Shown here in pieces: positions 8,267-19,300 of a stretch of 64,000 nucleotides of DNA (position 1 is its first letter; each line of letters opens with the position of its first letter). The DNA comes from Moorena bouillonii PNG. Its GTDB lineage: Bacteria; Cyanobacteriota; Cyanobacteriia; Cyanobacteriales; Coleofasciculaceae. The stretch is taken from NCBI RefSeq assembly GCF_001942495.1, contig NZ_MKZS01000001.1, forward strand, positions 2,245,088-2,309,087, in the 5' to 3' direction. A program made the position numbers and the translations under genes. Under the pieces are notes generated by a model that was given only the letters and a program-made list of their open reading frames with translations, was not told where the DNA came from and searched no databases.

Positions 8267-11200
8267 TTATGATTCAGAATCAAGCAACTGCTTTGAAAAC
8301 GTTACTTGGTGCTGAATAATGTCGCCAATTTGCTTCAAGGATTCTTGTTGATTCCTTAAAAAAGCAGCATGGTTTTTGGTGATGCGAGATGTATTATAAC
8401 TCAGTTTTTGATACTGATTTTTTTGTAATCCAATTAGGGTTATTTCCGGAACAAAATTGTGATTTTTTTGGGATAATTCTAGACTGCAACTATTATTATC
8501 CAGCGGCATTTTATTAGGGTGGCCACAGTCTAATTTTTCGGTGCTTGTAAGGCTGTAATTTAAAGCACACTTAGCACTATTTTCATGGTTTAGGACAGTA
8601 CTTTGAATATTTGATGAAGTTACGGGTTCAGATGGTTCAAAATTGGGCAAAGTTTGTGGCTGTTCCCAAGTCTTATGAATTAAGACATTTGACGATAGAG
8701 TTTCAGCAATTTCCTGGTTAGTATTGCTCAAAATTCTGGACTTAATCCGGCTCCCACCCAAGGTTATGGTTTTAACCATTGAGCGCCGCTGACCAGCATT
8801 TTCTGGTTCCTGAGTATACAGCGGCGACAAATCTAGAGAGACTTGATGACTAACTAGCTTGGCCAAAGCTTTGACAATAGAGGTATGGTCGTTTGAACCT
8901 CTTTTATTGAGGGAAACTGTGACATGTTCCTTATCCTTGAGGTTTTCACGAATCCATCTAGAACAAGTACTCCCAGCGCCTACCTCCACAAAGATCTTGG
9001 CTCCATTGTCATAAACTTGGTTAATTAGCCGAGGAAAATCGAGGGGCTGACAAAGACCCTTGGCGATAGCGTGACCAATGGCATGGCTCTCAAGGGTAAT
9101 GGGTTTGTAATCGGCTGCGGAATAAAAAACAGTCTCTGGTTGGCTGCCGATAGGTAAACTGGTCAGTCTAGCAAGTTCATGGTATTCAGAAGCCATGGCG
9201 TCACAATGAAGTACATCATCGGCAGGAGCACGGAAGGCATCGCATTTAAGAGTGTCAATCATCCTCCGACAAGCTTGAGGATCACCAGCAATTACCACTT
9301 CTTTTGGGGTATTGATATGAGTAAGGTAGACGCGATTCTCATGTTTGAGATATTCCACAACTTGGTATACCGGAGTCATCAGAACATAGGTACTCCAAAT
9401 TTGTTTGTCCTGATCATCCTTGCCTTGGGGTAATCCCCAATACTCGCGAACTGCGTTTTTAGGACCAGACAGTCTTTTGCTAAATATAGGAGAGGAGCTT
9501 AAGCCATCGATAGCTTGATCATAGTTACTCCAGACGGACTGACCAATCATCATACTAAGTTCTCCTAGGCTGTAGCCAAAGGTAGATTGAGCTTGAACTT
9601 GGAAATAATCCCTCATGATTATGGTCAAGATTCCACCAAAGGCCATTCCAGATTTGAGCATGGTATGGGAATCGTCTAACAGTTGCTGTTCAAGGACTTC
9701 GAGTTGCCTTCTGGATAAGGAATTTAAGCTCCTCGGATAAAGAAGTCTTTCCCTGAGGATCGAACCTATATTGGCGACATGTTTATCTGCCTCCTCGTAG
9801 AGTTTGGGAAATAGCTGAAAAAGATTCTGACCTAGTCCAATATAGGAATTGAAAGCACCAGGATAAACAAACGCAACGGTACCCCGTTTAGCCAGTGGTT
9901 TAGCTGTAAAATAGCTTCCCATAGGCGTTTGCCAGTCTTTACCTTTCTCAAAAGCCTTGGGAATCCCCTTCATTGCACGCTGGATCTCTCGTTTTAATTC
10001 ATCGTTGTTGTGTCCGAGAATTGCCAGGGTATAAGTTGCCTGAGAACGTTTTTGAAACCTGGTAAAGGTTTGGCGAGCAGCAGTAGATAGAGAAACACAA
10101 TTTTCGATAGTTTCTTCTAAATTATGCAGCTGCTCAAGTAACTGTGATTGACCATCAGCAGCAATGGGAAAGAGATAAAATGGTGTTTGCTCCAAATAGT
10201 TCCTGTTGCGATCGTTCTGAGTCTGTTCCTCTGACAAAATTATATGGGCATGACTCCCCTCCAGTCCCATACCGTTAATTGCTGCTACTCGTTTGGTGCT
10301 CTCTGGTGCTAAAAACCAAGGTCTTGATGCAGTTGCCACATAAAATGGACTACCTTGCCAAACCTCCGGCATTTTAGGACCAGTCCATTGAGGTGTTGCT
10401 GGAATATATCGGTGATAGAGACAGAGTGCAGTTTTGATTAAGCTAGCAATTCCTGAAGCAACATAGGTATGACCAATATTTGCCTTGACACTACCTATGG
10501 CACAGTTTAAATCAGGCTTGGCAGTTTTATAGGCTTGGGTTAATCCACGAATCTCTGCCTCATCCTCCTGAGCTACTCCACTACCAAACACTTCTAAATA
10601 GCCAATATCCCCAGGTGTGATGTCTGCTTGAGTATGAGCCTGTTGACAGGCTTGTATTACAGCTTCAGCCAGAGGCGGTTGCGGGAAAGGATTGACCTGG
10701 TCTGATTTCCCACGGGCTTGTACCAAACTGATGGCATCAATCACTGCATAAATACGGTCTTGGTCTTGCTGGGCTGTATCAAGACGCTTTAAAACTACAG
10801 CGCCAGCCCCTTCACCAACCATCCAGCCATTAGTATTTTGGTCGTAACTCAGGGTATTGACTCCTGTGTTGACCTTTGCCAATTGGTTTCGCAACAAAAC
10901 ATTTTCCACGCCGCCAGCTAGGTCAACAGCACCCACAACAACCGCATCTACCTCCCCAGCAGCGAGTAATAGTTGTGCCGTTTCTAGAGCTTTGAAGGTG
11001 GAATTTTCCCCAACACCGAGGGTCAAGGAAGGCCCGTTGAAATCCCACAGAGCAGAAATACGACTGGCTGTGATCGCACCGATGTAACCGAGATAGTCAC
11101 TGGTTTTTGCCTGGTTGTGAATGCTATCTTTAACAATGCTTTCTAGGCTATCGATAGCTTCGGAGAGTAAGGATTCATTCGTGTCAACAAAACTGTCTTT

Positions 11201-13018
11201 GAGTTGCCAAGACAGATGCCATCGCTGCTGAAGCTGGTGAGCAGCAAGTTGGGTTTCTGCAGCGATAATCACTGCCACATTTCCCCCCTCACTTAGTCCT
11301 GCGTCTTTCACCGCACCCTCGGCTACCTTAAGCATTAGCGGTTGTTCAGGGTTGAGTGTGTCTGCTTCATTGGGCGGTATCTTAAACCGTAATGTATCAA
11401 TGTCAAAATCTTGGATGTAAGCGCCTAAGGGTGCTTTACCGTCTGTAAAGCCATAGTCCTTGAGCAATTGTTGTTCCTCGTCAATTCCCTTCCAGCGCTG
11501 CTTAGGAAGAGGGATAAAATGCTGGGCTCCATCATAAATACTGCGCTCAAACCGATCCAAGCCATCACAGGAGCCAAAAAAGCTGTCCATGCCCACAATC
11601 GCGATCTTAGTAGCTGGCACCGGTTTAGAGGCTTCCGGTTCAAAATCAGGGATTTGTTCGGCCTGAGTGGATTGCTCAAGAATCAAATGAGCATTATTTC
11701 CGCCAAAACCGAAGGTATTAATGGCTGCCCGTTTAAGCGGTTTATTGTTTGGCCAGGGAGTTGCAGCTCGAACCACTTGCTCCGCTGCAATCACATTATT
11801 AGGAGAGCTGAGGGGAGTCGCTATATTAATTGTCGGGGGTATTACACCCTTAGACATACTCAAAATGACTTTAATGATGCTAGCCATACCAGAAGCACTT
11901 AGCAGGTGACCCAGATTAGATTTGACAGAACCCACCAGCATAGATCCTTGATGCTGACCAAAGAAGGTATCTACAGAGCCAAGTTCAGTGGTATCACCAA
12001 GGAGAGTACCAGTAGCATGGCATTCTAAATAATCGATGCTCTTTGGACTAATGTTTGCCTCAGCATAGGCTCGTTTATAGGCTAAAATTTGGCCTCGGGG
12101 GTTCGGACTCAGCAGGTGCTTTCCCCGACCATCATTAGATAATCCGTTACCACAGATTGTGGCATAAATTTGATCACCATCTCGAATCGCCTCACTGTAG
12201 CGCTTGAGCACCACCATACCCATCCCATCCCCTGGGGTTAGACCTTTGGAAGATTGATCTAAGGGTCGGCTGAGATCATGTTCAGGGTAAGCCTGAATAC
12301 CAGAAAATAGCATCCGAGCGAAAATTGGATCAGCATGACTCACGGCTCCCGCTAACATCAAATCAGCTTTGTGGGATAGTAGGTAATGACTTGCCAATTT
12401 CACAGCATACAGTGATGAAGAACAGGCAGAGTCTAGGGTATAGTTAATATCGGATAGAGAAAAAGCTTGGGCGACTAAGGCTGAAAGCGCGCCATAGTTC
12501 ATCCCATTATAAAGAGATAATTTGTCAGATTTCGGTAATTTTGCCAACTGGAAGTTTTGATTCTGCAAAAGCTCCCTAAGTGCAGCTTCGATGGTGTCCT
12601 GATAAATCGATCCAAATAGTTGATTCGAGAGTTGAGTAATGCTTGAAACATTACCGAAAATTACACCACACTTTGAGAGCACCCTATCATTGTTCAAATA
12701 ATTGCTGTGTTGCAATGCTTGTTTGGCAACATAGAGGCACCGTTGGAAGAGAGGATCTAACCCTTCAAGAAGTTCTGAAGGCAAGTTGTATCCAGTGACA
12801 TCAAACTGAAAATCTCGGATATATCCTCCCCTTAAAGAGTAGCTTTTATCCGGTTGATTTTTTAATGGATTAAAAAAAAATGCCGGTTCAACTCCTATGT
12901 CATCCTCATTTAATTCGGAAGTAGAATCTTTTTTGCTAATCAGATTATGCCAGAATTCTTCTGGAGTTTTGGCATCAGGGAAGAGGCAAGACAATCCAAT
13001 TATTGCTATTTTATCCAT
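8267..13018 (-). CDS. PUFA-type polyketide synthase KS-CLF-AT
   Basis: Encodes 1583 residues. Residues 1-455 are a ketosynthase with DSACSSSL (Cys199), ECHATGT and GSVKSNLGH, so all catalytic residues are present. Residues about 470-930 are a second KS fold in which the catalytic Cys is replaced (GVGENST, Glu671), which makes it a chain-length factor. Residues about 1050-1400 are an acyltransferase with GYSLGE (Ser1150), the PfaB variant of the usual GHSxGE. KS-CLF is the front of PfaC, but the tandem dehydratases that follow in PfaC are missing and a PfaB-type AT takes their place. The C-terminal tail holds HAAFLRNQQESLKQIG, resembling helical elements in the partner synthase, and may be a docking segment. 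The next gene begins right after the stop. Confidence 0.9.
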   Translation of the reverse strand: MDKIAIIGLSCLFPDAKTPEEFWHNLISKKDSTSELNEDDIGVEPAFFFNPLKNQPDKSYSLRGGYIRDFQFDVTGYNLPSELLEGLDPLFQRCLYVAKQALQHSNYLNNDRVLSKCGVIFGNVSSITQLSNQLFGSIYQDTIEAALRELLQNQNFQLAKLPKSDKLSLYNGMNYGALSALVAQAFSLSDINYTLDSACSSSLYAVKLASHYLLSHKADLMLAGAVSHADPIFARMLFSGIQAYPEHDLSRPLDQSSKGLTPGDGMGMVVLKRYSEAIRDGDQIYATICGNGLSNDGRGKHLLSPNPRGQILAYKRAYAEANISPKSIDYLECHATGTLLGDTTELGSVDTFFGQHQGSMLVGSVKSNLGHLLSASGMASIIKVILSMSKGVIPPTINIATPLSSPNNVIAAEQVVRAATPWPNNKPLKRAAINTFGFGGNNAHLILEQSTQAEQIPDFEPEASKPVPATKIAIVGMDSFFGSCDGLDRFERSIYDGAQHFIPLPKQRWKGIDEEQQLLKDYGFTDGKAPLGAYIQDFDIDTLRFKIPPNEADTLNPEQPLMLKVAEGAVKDAGLSEGGNVAVIIAAETQLAAHQLQQRWHLSWQLKDSFVDTNESLLSEAIDSLESIVKDSIHNQAKTSDYLGYIGAITASRISALWDFNGPSLTLGVGENSTFKALETAQLLLAAGEVDAVVVGAVDLAGGVENVLLRNQLAKVNTGVNTLSYDQNTNGWMVGEGAGAVVLKRLDTAQQDQDRIYAVIDAISLVQARGKSDQVNPFPQPPLAEAVIQACQQAHTQADITPGDIGYLEVFGSGVAQEDEAEIRGLTQAYKTAKPDLNCAIGSVKANIGHTYVASGIASLIKTALCLYHRYIPATPQWTGPKMPEVWQGSPFYVATASRPWFLAPESTKRVAAINGMGLEGSHAHIILSEEQTQNDRNRNYLEQTPFYLFPIAADGQSQLLEQLHNLEETIENCVSLSTAARQTFTRFQKRSQATYTLAILGHNNDELKREIQRAMKGIPKAFEKGKDWQTPMGSYFTAKPLAKRGTVAFVYPGAFNSYIGLGQNLFQLFPKLYEEADKHVANIGSILRERLLYPRSLNSLSRRQLEVLEQQLLDDSHTMLKSGMAFGGILTIIMRDYFQVQAQSTFGYSLGELSMMIGQSVWSNYDQAIDGLSSSPIFSKRLSGPKNAVREYWGLPQGKDDQDKQIWSTYVLMTPVYQVVEYLKHENRVYLTHINTPKEVVIAGDPQACRRMIDTLKCDAFRAPADDVLHCDAMASEYHELARLTSLPIGSQPETVFYSAADYKPITLESHAIGHAIAKGLCQPLDFPRLINQVYDNGAKIFVEVGAGSTCSRWIRENLKDKEHVTVSLNKRGSNDHTSIVKALAKLVSHQVSLDLSPLYTQEPENAGQRRSMVKTITLGGSRIKSRILSNTNQEIAETLSSNVLIHKTWEQPQTLPNFEPSEPVTSSNIQSTVLNHENSAKCALNYSLTSTEKLDCGHPNKMPLDNNSCSLELSQKNHNFVPEITLIGLQKNQYQKLSYNTSRITKNHAAFLRNQQESLKQIGDIIQHQVTFSKQLLDSES

Positions 13019-13118
13019 AAATTTTTGATCACAAAAGACAGCTTTTACAGCTTTTAATAATCAGCTTTAAAAAAATGTAGTTCCGGTATAATATTAATTG
13101 CTTTGATAAAAAAAACTT

Positions 13119-14846
13119 TTACCATAAAGGAAAAATAGTTCCTTTCCAGCCAAGCCAACGGGAATAAATTTGTCCTTCACGATTATGGGCTATCATATCA
13201 ACAATGACATTTTTATTTACTTTAGATTTGAGCTCCGTAGATACATAAAACGTTTCTCCCGGTGGGATCATGGCAAATTGTTCAAATTTTTCCGATTGGG
13301 AAGGTAACAATTCCTCTTGATAAAACGCATAAATTAAAATTCCATTAGCGTGTGTCTGAAGATCAGCGATGTAGGGATTGAAAGTTTGAATTGTAAACTG
13401 CCCTTGTTGTCGGTCACTAATAGATGACCAACGACAGGCTGCTGTAATTTTTTTAGCAGTCAGATTCAAGACCCGTTTCACCCCCCAAAAGGAAGGGCCA
13501 TGAAATAAGGTGCATTTTCCAGCTTGATATAATGGTGATTTAATCTGTTCAGGAATTTCAACATCTTCCTCAACGTTAACGCTCTCATAAGTGGGAGCAC
13601 TCTTGATTTCTCTGACCAGCTTAATCTGAGCCCGATAATGCTCATGATAAGGAATTTTACTTTCTTCTTTTTTACTCCATATTTTTCCTTCAAATTCTAT
13701 TGAACCGTCATTGGTCTTAGCAATTTCTTTGAGATCCAGAACATATTCACTTGCCAGATTATTATTGAAAATAATCCCTTTCAAGACCTTGAAATTTGTG
13801 TAACTGAAGAATTTGTAACCGGGATACAGTTGTTCACAGGCATTAATAATCCATGCTACGGCACAAGTAGCTGGCAATACTGGATAACCGCCAATGATGT
13901 GATCTTGTAAAAAGGGATTAGCGTCCAGTGTCAATTTGCGGCGAATACGATAGGTTCGTAACTCAGGGTTTAACTCCCCTAACACTGGTTCCAGTGGAGT
14001 GCCAATCACCACTTGCGCCGTTTCCTGATTGGCACTATCCAGTTCCTTAACTAGCATGTTTGTCCCCACTGGGATTGGAATAATTTCAATGTTGCGCTTA
14101 GCAAACGCCTTCTTTAGTTCCGAAGTCACCATACCACTGTCCCAAGGTCCCCAATTGATGGCAACCACATGGCAGGAGGGATGGTTTTGCTTGACCAGAT
14201 GAGCTGATTTGTTGAGAATTTCATTTGCGATCGCATAGTCCGACTGACCGATATTTCCGTAAAAACCAGCTACAGACGAAAATAGAACTAAATAATCCAG
14301 TTGACCTGGGCTGACGCAACTCAGCAGATTTTCCAAACCCTTTACTTTGGTAGCATAAACGGTCTCAAAATCTTGTTCCGATTTCTTTTCAATTAATTTA
14401 TCCGCTAAAACCCCTGCTCCGTGGATAATACCGGTAATTGGACCCATGCGCTCAACCACAGTCGCCAGCTTTTGCTGTAAGGCTAGAGCATCGGTTACAT
14501 CAACATCAATATAGTCTACCTGACCGCCTGCCTGTTCAATTGCCAGGAGACTTTTGTGAATTTCTCGACTCGAAGCAATTGTCTTAAATACCCGTTGTAC
14601 TTCCATGGGAGTAGGCTTCTGTCCTTGGGCACGGATATTTTCCATAATCCGTTTTTTCAATTCAGATTCATCAAAACAATCCTTTGCCCAATCTGGTTCA
14701 TCTTTCATGATTGATGAACGACCCAGTAGAATAAATTTGGATGGTTGGTGCTGTGCCATCCGAATCACGCACTCAGCGGTAATGCCTTTTGCTCCGCCAC
14801 TGACAAGAAACACTGATGATTGACTGATTTGAGCTGTTTGTATCAT
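13119..14846 (-). CDS. Ketoreductase catalytic half plus dehydratase (detached PfaA C-terminus)
   Basis: The ATG at 14846 gives 575 residues; the frame also opens with a TTG at 14858. Residues about 10-250 are a catalytic ketoreductase with the nucleotide loop SGGAKGITAE, the GAGVLADKLI strand, LFSSVAGFYGN and SDYAIAN supplying Ser, Tyr and Asn. There is no upstream structural KR subdomain; that half is found at the C-terminus of the PfaA-like protein. Residues about 290-575 are a hot-dog dehydratase with HIIGGYPVLP, which fits HxxxGxxxxP. In standard PfaA, KR and DH are fused behind the ACPs, so this protein reads as the separated PfaA tail. It must pair with the PfaA-like subunit for 3-oxoacyl reduction and dehydration. 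HglG-like heterocyst proteins are the nearest other comparison. Confidence 0.88.
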   Translation of the reverse strand: MIQTAQISQSSVFLVSGGAKGITAECVIRMAQHQPSKFILLGRSSIMKDEPDWAKDCFDESELKKRIMENIRAQGQKPTPMEVQRVFKTIASSREIHKSLLAIEQAGGQVDYIDVDVTDALALQQKLATVVERMGPITGIIHGAGVLADKLIEKKSEQDFETVYATKVKGLENLLSCVSPGQLDYLVLFSSVAGFYGNIGQSDYAIANEILNKSAHLVKQNHPSCHVVAINWGPWDSGMVTSELKKAFAKRNIEIIPIPVGTNMLVKELDSANQETAQVVIGTPLEPVLGELNPELRTYRIRRKLTLDANPFLQDHIIGGYPVLPATCAVAWIINACEQLYPGYKFFSYTNFKVLKGIIFNNNLASEYVLDLKEIAKTNDGSIEFEGKIWSKKEESKIPYHEHYRAQIKLVREIKSAPTYESVNVEEDVEIPEQIKSPLYQAGKCTLFHGPSFWGVKRVLNLTAKKITAACRWSSISDRQQGQFTIQTFNPYIADLQTHANGILIYAFYQEELLPSQSEKFEQFAMIPPGETFYVSTELKSKVNKNVIVDMIAHNREGQIYSRWLGWKGTIFPLW

Positions 14847-14948
14847 AAAGTTTCCCAATAATTGGATAATTAATTTATAAATAGTTACTCTTGTTTAACT
14901 TTTATTATCAGGGGTCTATAGCTAGCATTTGTGGCCCTACGTTAGGGG

Positions 14949-16352
14949 TCAAGCTACCTTGGTCAAGCAACCATCAATAAGACACGACAGGACATTATTT
15001 GCCATTTTTTCCATTGAGTTTTGACTAATTGATGGCTCAGAAAATATAAAATTTAATATCATTTTTTCCTCAAAGGTTGAAACAGCAACCGATAACGTAC
15101 CCCCACCTGCTCCTTCGGCTGCAACAAAGCTGATTTCTTCTAGTTCAAAGGAACCGTAATGTTTAGGAATATTGACTTTACCAATATTGGTAACAGATAC
15201 GGTTACCGACCCTTTATTAGGGTGCCTTATAAACCACTTAATCCCGGCTTTAATTATCAGACAAAATCTAAATAAATTGGCTTTTTTTAAACGAGATTCG
15301 AGCTGTTTTTTAACACTCCGAGCTAAATCCCAGAATGATAGATTGCTTTGTAAGGTGTGATATGAGGTAACACCTGAAATTAGCATCCCCATGACCTCAT
15401 CACTGACCACTGGTTCCAAGCGTCTGCGCAAGTCAACATAGGATAGGCAACTTACACACAACCTTTTTTTCTTATTTGCTGTGATGCTTTTTGCGGCAGT
15501 CAACAGCATCGCTCCACACAGGGCACCATGTACTGTTGTCTTTTCCTTTTTGCAACGATTGATCAACTCTTGGGTTAACCCTTTGTCTAAGGATTTTTGC
15601 ACCATACCACAACGGCGTAAATTAATGGGTACGCACTTCTCAAACCCGAGAGTTTTTGGTCGATACCAAACCTGATTAAAAATTATTCGTAATAATAGCA
15701 ATGATCTATGCCAAATCCCTTGCAATCCCCTAGTTGATATCGGAATTAACCTATCTATGGGTGGGAGTATGGGTAAGGGAAGCACTGAAGTTATTGGTTC
15801 CCCACAGTGAATTTTCTCGCAGTAGGTCAAAATTGCTGAGTGCAGTCGGACACAAGATAAGCCGTCTGATATAGCGTGGTGGATTGATGTAATCAGATAG
15901 TTCGCACTGTTTTCACTCTCAGCACGAACTAGCACTGCCCGCATCAAACCTTTATCACTCTCAATTTCCTGATTCAGCTCTTCAAGAACAACCTCTTGCC
16001 AGTGTTCGTTGTAGAGATTGTCAACCACACGCAAAGGAATCTTGGACACCCCTTCAGTTTTAAAGCAAAGATTATCTAATGAGCCAACGATACGAGAGTT
16101 AAGACAAGGGTAACGGTATTGAATCAGGTCAAGAGCCTGTCTAAGGATTTCTTCACTCAGAGGTCCTTTGACGCGACTCATTGTTACTACATAACTGGAT
16201 TTAGCAAGGCGATTTAAGATTTCCATCCCTTGCTCGACAGGAACTAGTTTTCTGTCTAGGGTTTCTCCTGGCGAGATTGGCGACATTGTTAACATCTTCA
16301 ATGTTTTGGTTGATTGTTCCAGTTTGGTAAGGTGCACCCTGATTTTTGCCAC
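14949..16352 (-). CDS. PapA/condensation-superfamily acyltransferase
   Basis: Encodes 467 residues from a GTG at 16352; ATG starts at 16295 or 16286 (MSPISPGET) are likely alternatives. The catalytic motif HHAISDG (His158 to Gly164) is the HHxxxDG of BAHD, condensation-domain and PapA-type acyltransferases. The opening RKLVPVEQGMEIL and the C-terminal VSVTNIGKV...FVAAEGAGGG segments also fit alcohol O-acyltransferases such as PapA5, which move a mycocerosyl chain from a synthase to a diol. It is a single-domain free protein with no ACP. It lies exactly between the two halves of the split PfaA and is transcribed with them (36 bp after the PfaA-like stop). Release of the finished acyl chain onto an alcohol or amine, in place of a thioesterase, is inferred. 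Confidence 0.82.
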   Translation of the reverse strand: MAKIRVHLTKLEQSTKTLKMLTMSPISPGETLDRKLVPVEQGMEILNRLAKSSYVVTMSRVKGPLSEEILRQALDLIQYRYPCLNSRIVGSLDNLCFKTEGVSKIPLRVVDNLYNEHWQEVVLEELNQEIESDKGLMRAVLVRAESENSANYLITSIHHAISDGLSCVRLHSAILTYCEKIHCGEPITSVLPLPILPPIDRLIPISTRGLQGIWHRSLLLLRIIFNQVWYRPKTLGFEKCVPINLRRCGMVQKSLDKGLTQELINRCKKEKTTVHGALCGAMLLTAAKSITANKKKRLCVSCLSYVDLRRRLEPVVSDEVMGMLISGVTSYHTLQSNLSFWDLARSVKKQLESRLKKANLFRFCLIIKAGIKWFIRHPNKGSVTVSVTNIGKVNIPKHYGSFELEEISFVAAEGAGGGTLSVAVSTFEEKMILNFIFSEPSISQNSMEKMANNVLSCLIDGCLTKVA

Positions 16353-16388
16353 TAGTCACACTGAGCACTCAGCACTCAAGCACTATAT

Positions 16389-19300
16389 TTAGATGGATGG
16401 TTCAGTGCTGAGGGTTACTCGCCCCTGTGAACTATATCCAACTTCAGTAATATAATGGTTGGGATCGTGAAGTTCAGCCATGATGTACTGAGCCGAGCGC
16501 TCAGCATTCAGATCAGGACTCAGATCAATGCCCCGGCAAAATACTGATTTCCATTCAAGGTTTAGGGTTTTAGTCAATCCAAATAGACCCGCACCAATTG
16601 CACCAAAGTTCATGTTTTGTGCTAATCCAAACGCTCCATCAAGACGAGCAACAGTCATGAAACAACTCCGTCCCTGACGCGCCGCTTGATTCAGTGATGG
16701 TTTGAGATGTTTGGCCATCAAAAATACCTGCTTAAGAAGAGCTTTTTCTAGGTCAAGAAAGCGAATCCCATCATTGAGCCCGGTACCAATCGCAGGATTG
16801 AGATGAATGAATGCACCAACGAAACCATAGTTAGCAGTAATTGCTGCCAATTGTTGTTTCAAATGCTCCTCACTCAAATCGTTCAACACAATACGACTAA
16901 CTCCTTTCGGTAAAGGTGGTTGTTCTGCAATCAGGGATTGGGGAAAACTTAAGACCACCACTTTCCAGTCACGCTCTGTTAGGGATTGAGCCAGTTTGGA
17001 TGTAGTGAGTGAACCATCATCGGTTAACAAAACAATATGCTTGTCAGGTAACGTCAAATCCAAACTATCTGGCTCAGGCAAAGCTTTAAGTTTTACCAAA
17101 CAGCGTGGAATATTATGATCTAGGTCAAGTTGCTCACTAGAAGGCTGCTGCTGGAACTCTTTTTTTTTAGTCGTCGCTGTCTGCTGTTGAAGATACTCAA
17201 CAATTTGACCAAGAGTGCGCAGTTCTCCGAGTTCCTCTGGATTGGCTTGAGGCAAATCAGGGTACATCTCCTGTAGAGCGCCTAGGATTTCCACCCGTTT
17301 GATGGAGTCAATCCCTAAATCGGCTTCCATGTCCATATCCAGCTCTAACATGTCCGCTGGATAGCCGGTTTTTTCGCTAACCACATCTAGCAGAGTTTGA
17401 CCGATGGCCTTAACATCTATAGCTGGTAATGGTGTTAATGGTGTGGGAGTTTCTAGCGGTAGACTTTCTTCAACTGGTTGAACCTCATTGCTTTCCACTG
17501 GCTCAGATTCGATTGTTTCCATCTCAGCTGAGCTGTTGGTTGTTGCTTCAGGTTGGACAGGGATAACCTTTGAAGCATTCGACTGTAAGTACTCTACGAT
17601 TTGACCAAGGGTACGCAGTTCTCCAAGTTGCTCTGGATTGGCTTGAGGCAAATCAGGATACATCTCCTGTAGAGCGCCTAGGATTTCCACCCGTTTGATG
17701 GAGTCAATCCCTAAATCCGCTTCCATGTCCATATCCAGCTCTAACATGTCCGCTGGATAGCCGGTTTTCTCGCTCACCACATCTAGCAGAGTTTGACCGA
17801 TGGCTTTAACATCTGTAGCTGGTAATGGTGTGGGCGTTTCTGCCCCTAGATTTTCTTCAACTGGTTGAACCTCATTGCTTTCCACTGGCTCAGATTCGAT
17901 TGTTTCGATCTTAGCTGAGCTGTTGGTTGTTGCTTCAGGTTGGACAGGGAGAACCTTGGAACCATTCGACTGTAAGTACTCTACGATTTGACCAAGGGTG
18001 CGCAGTTCTCCGAGTTGCTCTGGATTGGCTTGAGGAAAATCAGGATACATCTCTTGCAAAGCACCTAGGATTTCCACCCGTTTGATGGAGTCAATCCCTA
18101 AATCCGCTTCCATGTCCATATCCAGCTCTAACATGTCCGCTGGATAGCCGGTTTTCTCGCTAACCACATCTAGCAGAGTTTGACCAATCCCATTAATATC
18201 CGTGGCTGCTGATGCTGAAGATGCTACTTTTGCTGTTGGCTCAACCTTAACTTCAGCTACTGGACTTTCCTGAACGGGTTTTGAGACATTGCTTAAAGCT
18301 GGCTCTGGCTCTGGCTTCGACTCCTTGAGCAAAGTAGCAGCAGGATTCGGTTTAAATGTTTCCTCTTGGTTGACAACTTCGGTATTCTCAGAAGTTTGGC
18401 TATCCTGTTTCTGTACTAACTTATTTTTTTGCTTGGTCTCTGTAGTCAGTTTAGTAGTGGATGGCAAATTATTGAGACTATCCTGAGCGCTAGTAACCGA
18501 TGTTGTCACCGTTGTAGAAGTATCTTGTGTGGTTAACTCCTGATTCCCCAGCAATTGATTACCATTACCAGCTTCTAGCCCTGGTTGATCAACAACCTCA
18601 CCTTTGAGAACCTCTTGATACTGCTGTTTTACCAGTTGGAAAAAGTTCTTGGTATACTCTAGCTGATGGTTTAAATATTGCTCATGGACGTTGAGAGTCT
18701 GACCTTGCTGCTGGTGAAACTGCATCATAGTGCGTTCTAAGCTCTGTATCACAAGTTGCTTCGTTTGCGCTTGTTGATCAGTTCCGTTGCTGTTGCCAAA
18801 CAAGGAATGCTGCTGCTGCATCAGTTGGAAAAAGGTTTTGGCATATTCCAGCTGATTGTTCAGATATTGTCCGTGAACCTGTAACGTTTCACCTTGATGT
18901 TGACTAAACAACTTCAAGCTATACTCTAAGCTCTCTAAAATACGTTGGGAATTTACAGATAGAGTTGGTGTTGAGAGCATGTTCGATTCAAGAGCGGGTT
19001 GAGTAAGAGCTAGTGCTGGTTTGGCATCAGACCTGTCATTGGTGCTACTCCCAGAGGAGGTCACAAGATGCCCATTTGTCTTCTGGGTAGGTTGAGTGGG
19101 AATTGATGTTGGTTTGGTCTGAGAAGTCTCCATGGGACGTAACCGAGATGTGGGCTGGATGAATGGCGAGAGTGCAATCCTGTTTCCTGGGTTCTGGGCG
19201 ATCGCCCCTTTGCCATTGCTCTGGCTAGACCCATTTCCATTACTCAAGGATTGTTTCGATTCAGTGACAAGCTTAGTTGAAGAACTCCCCTGATAATTGG

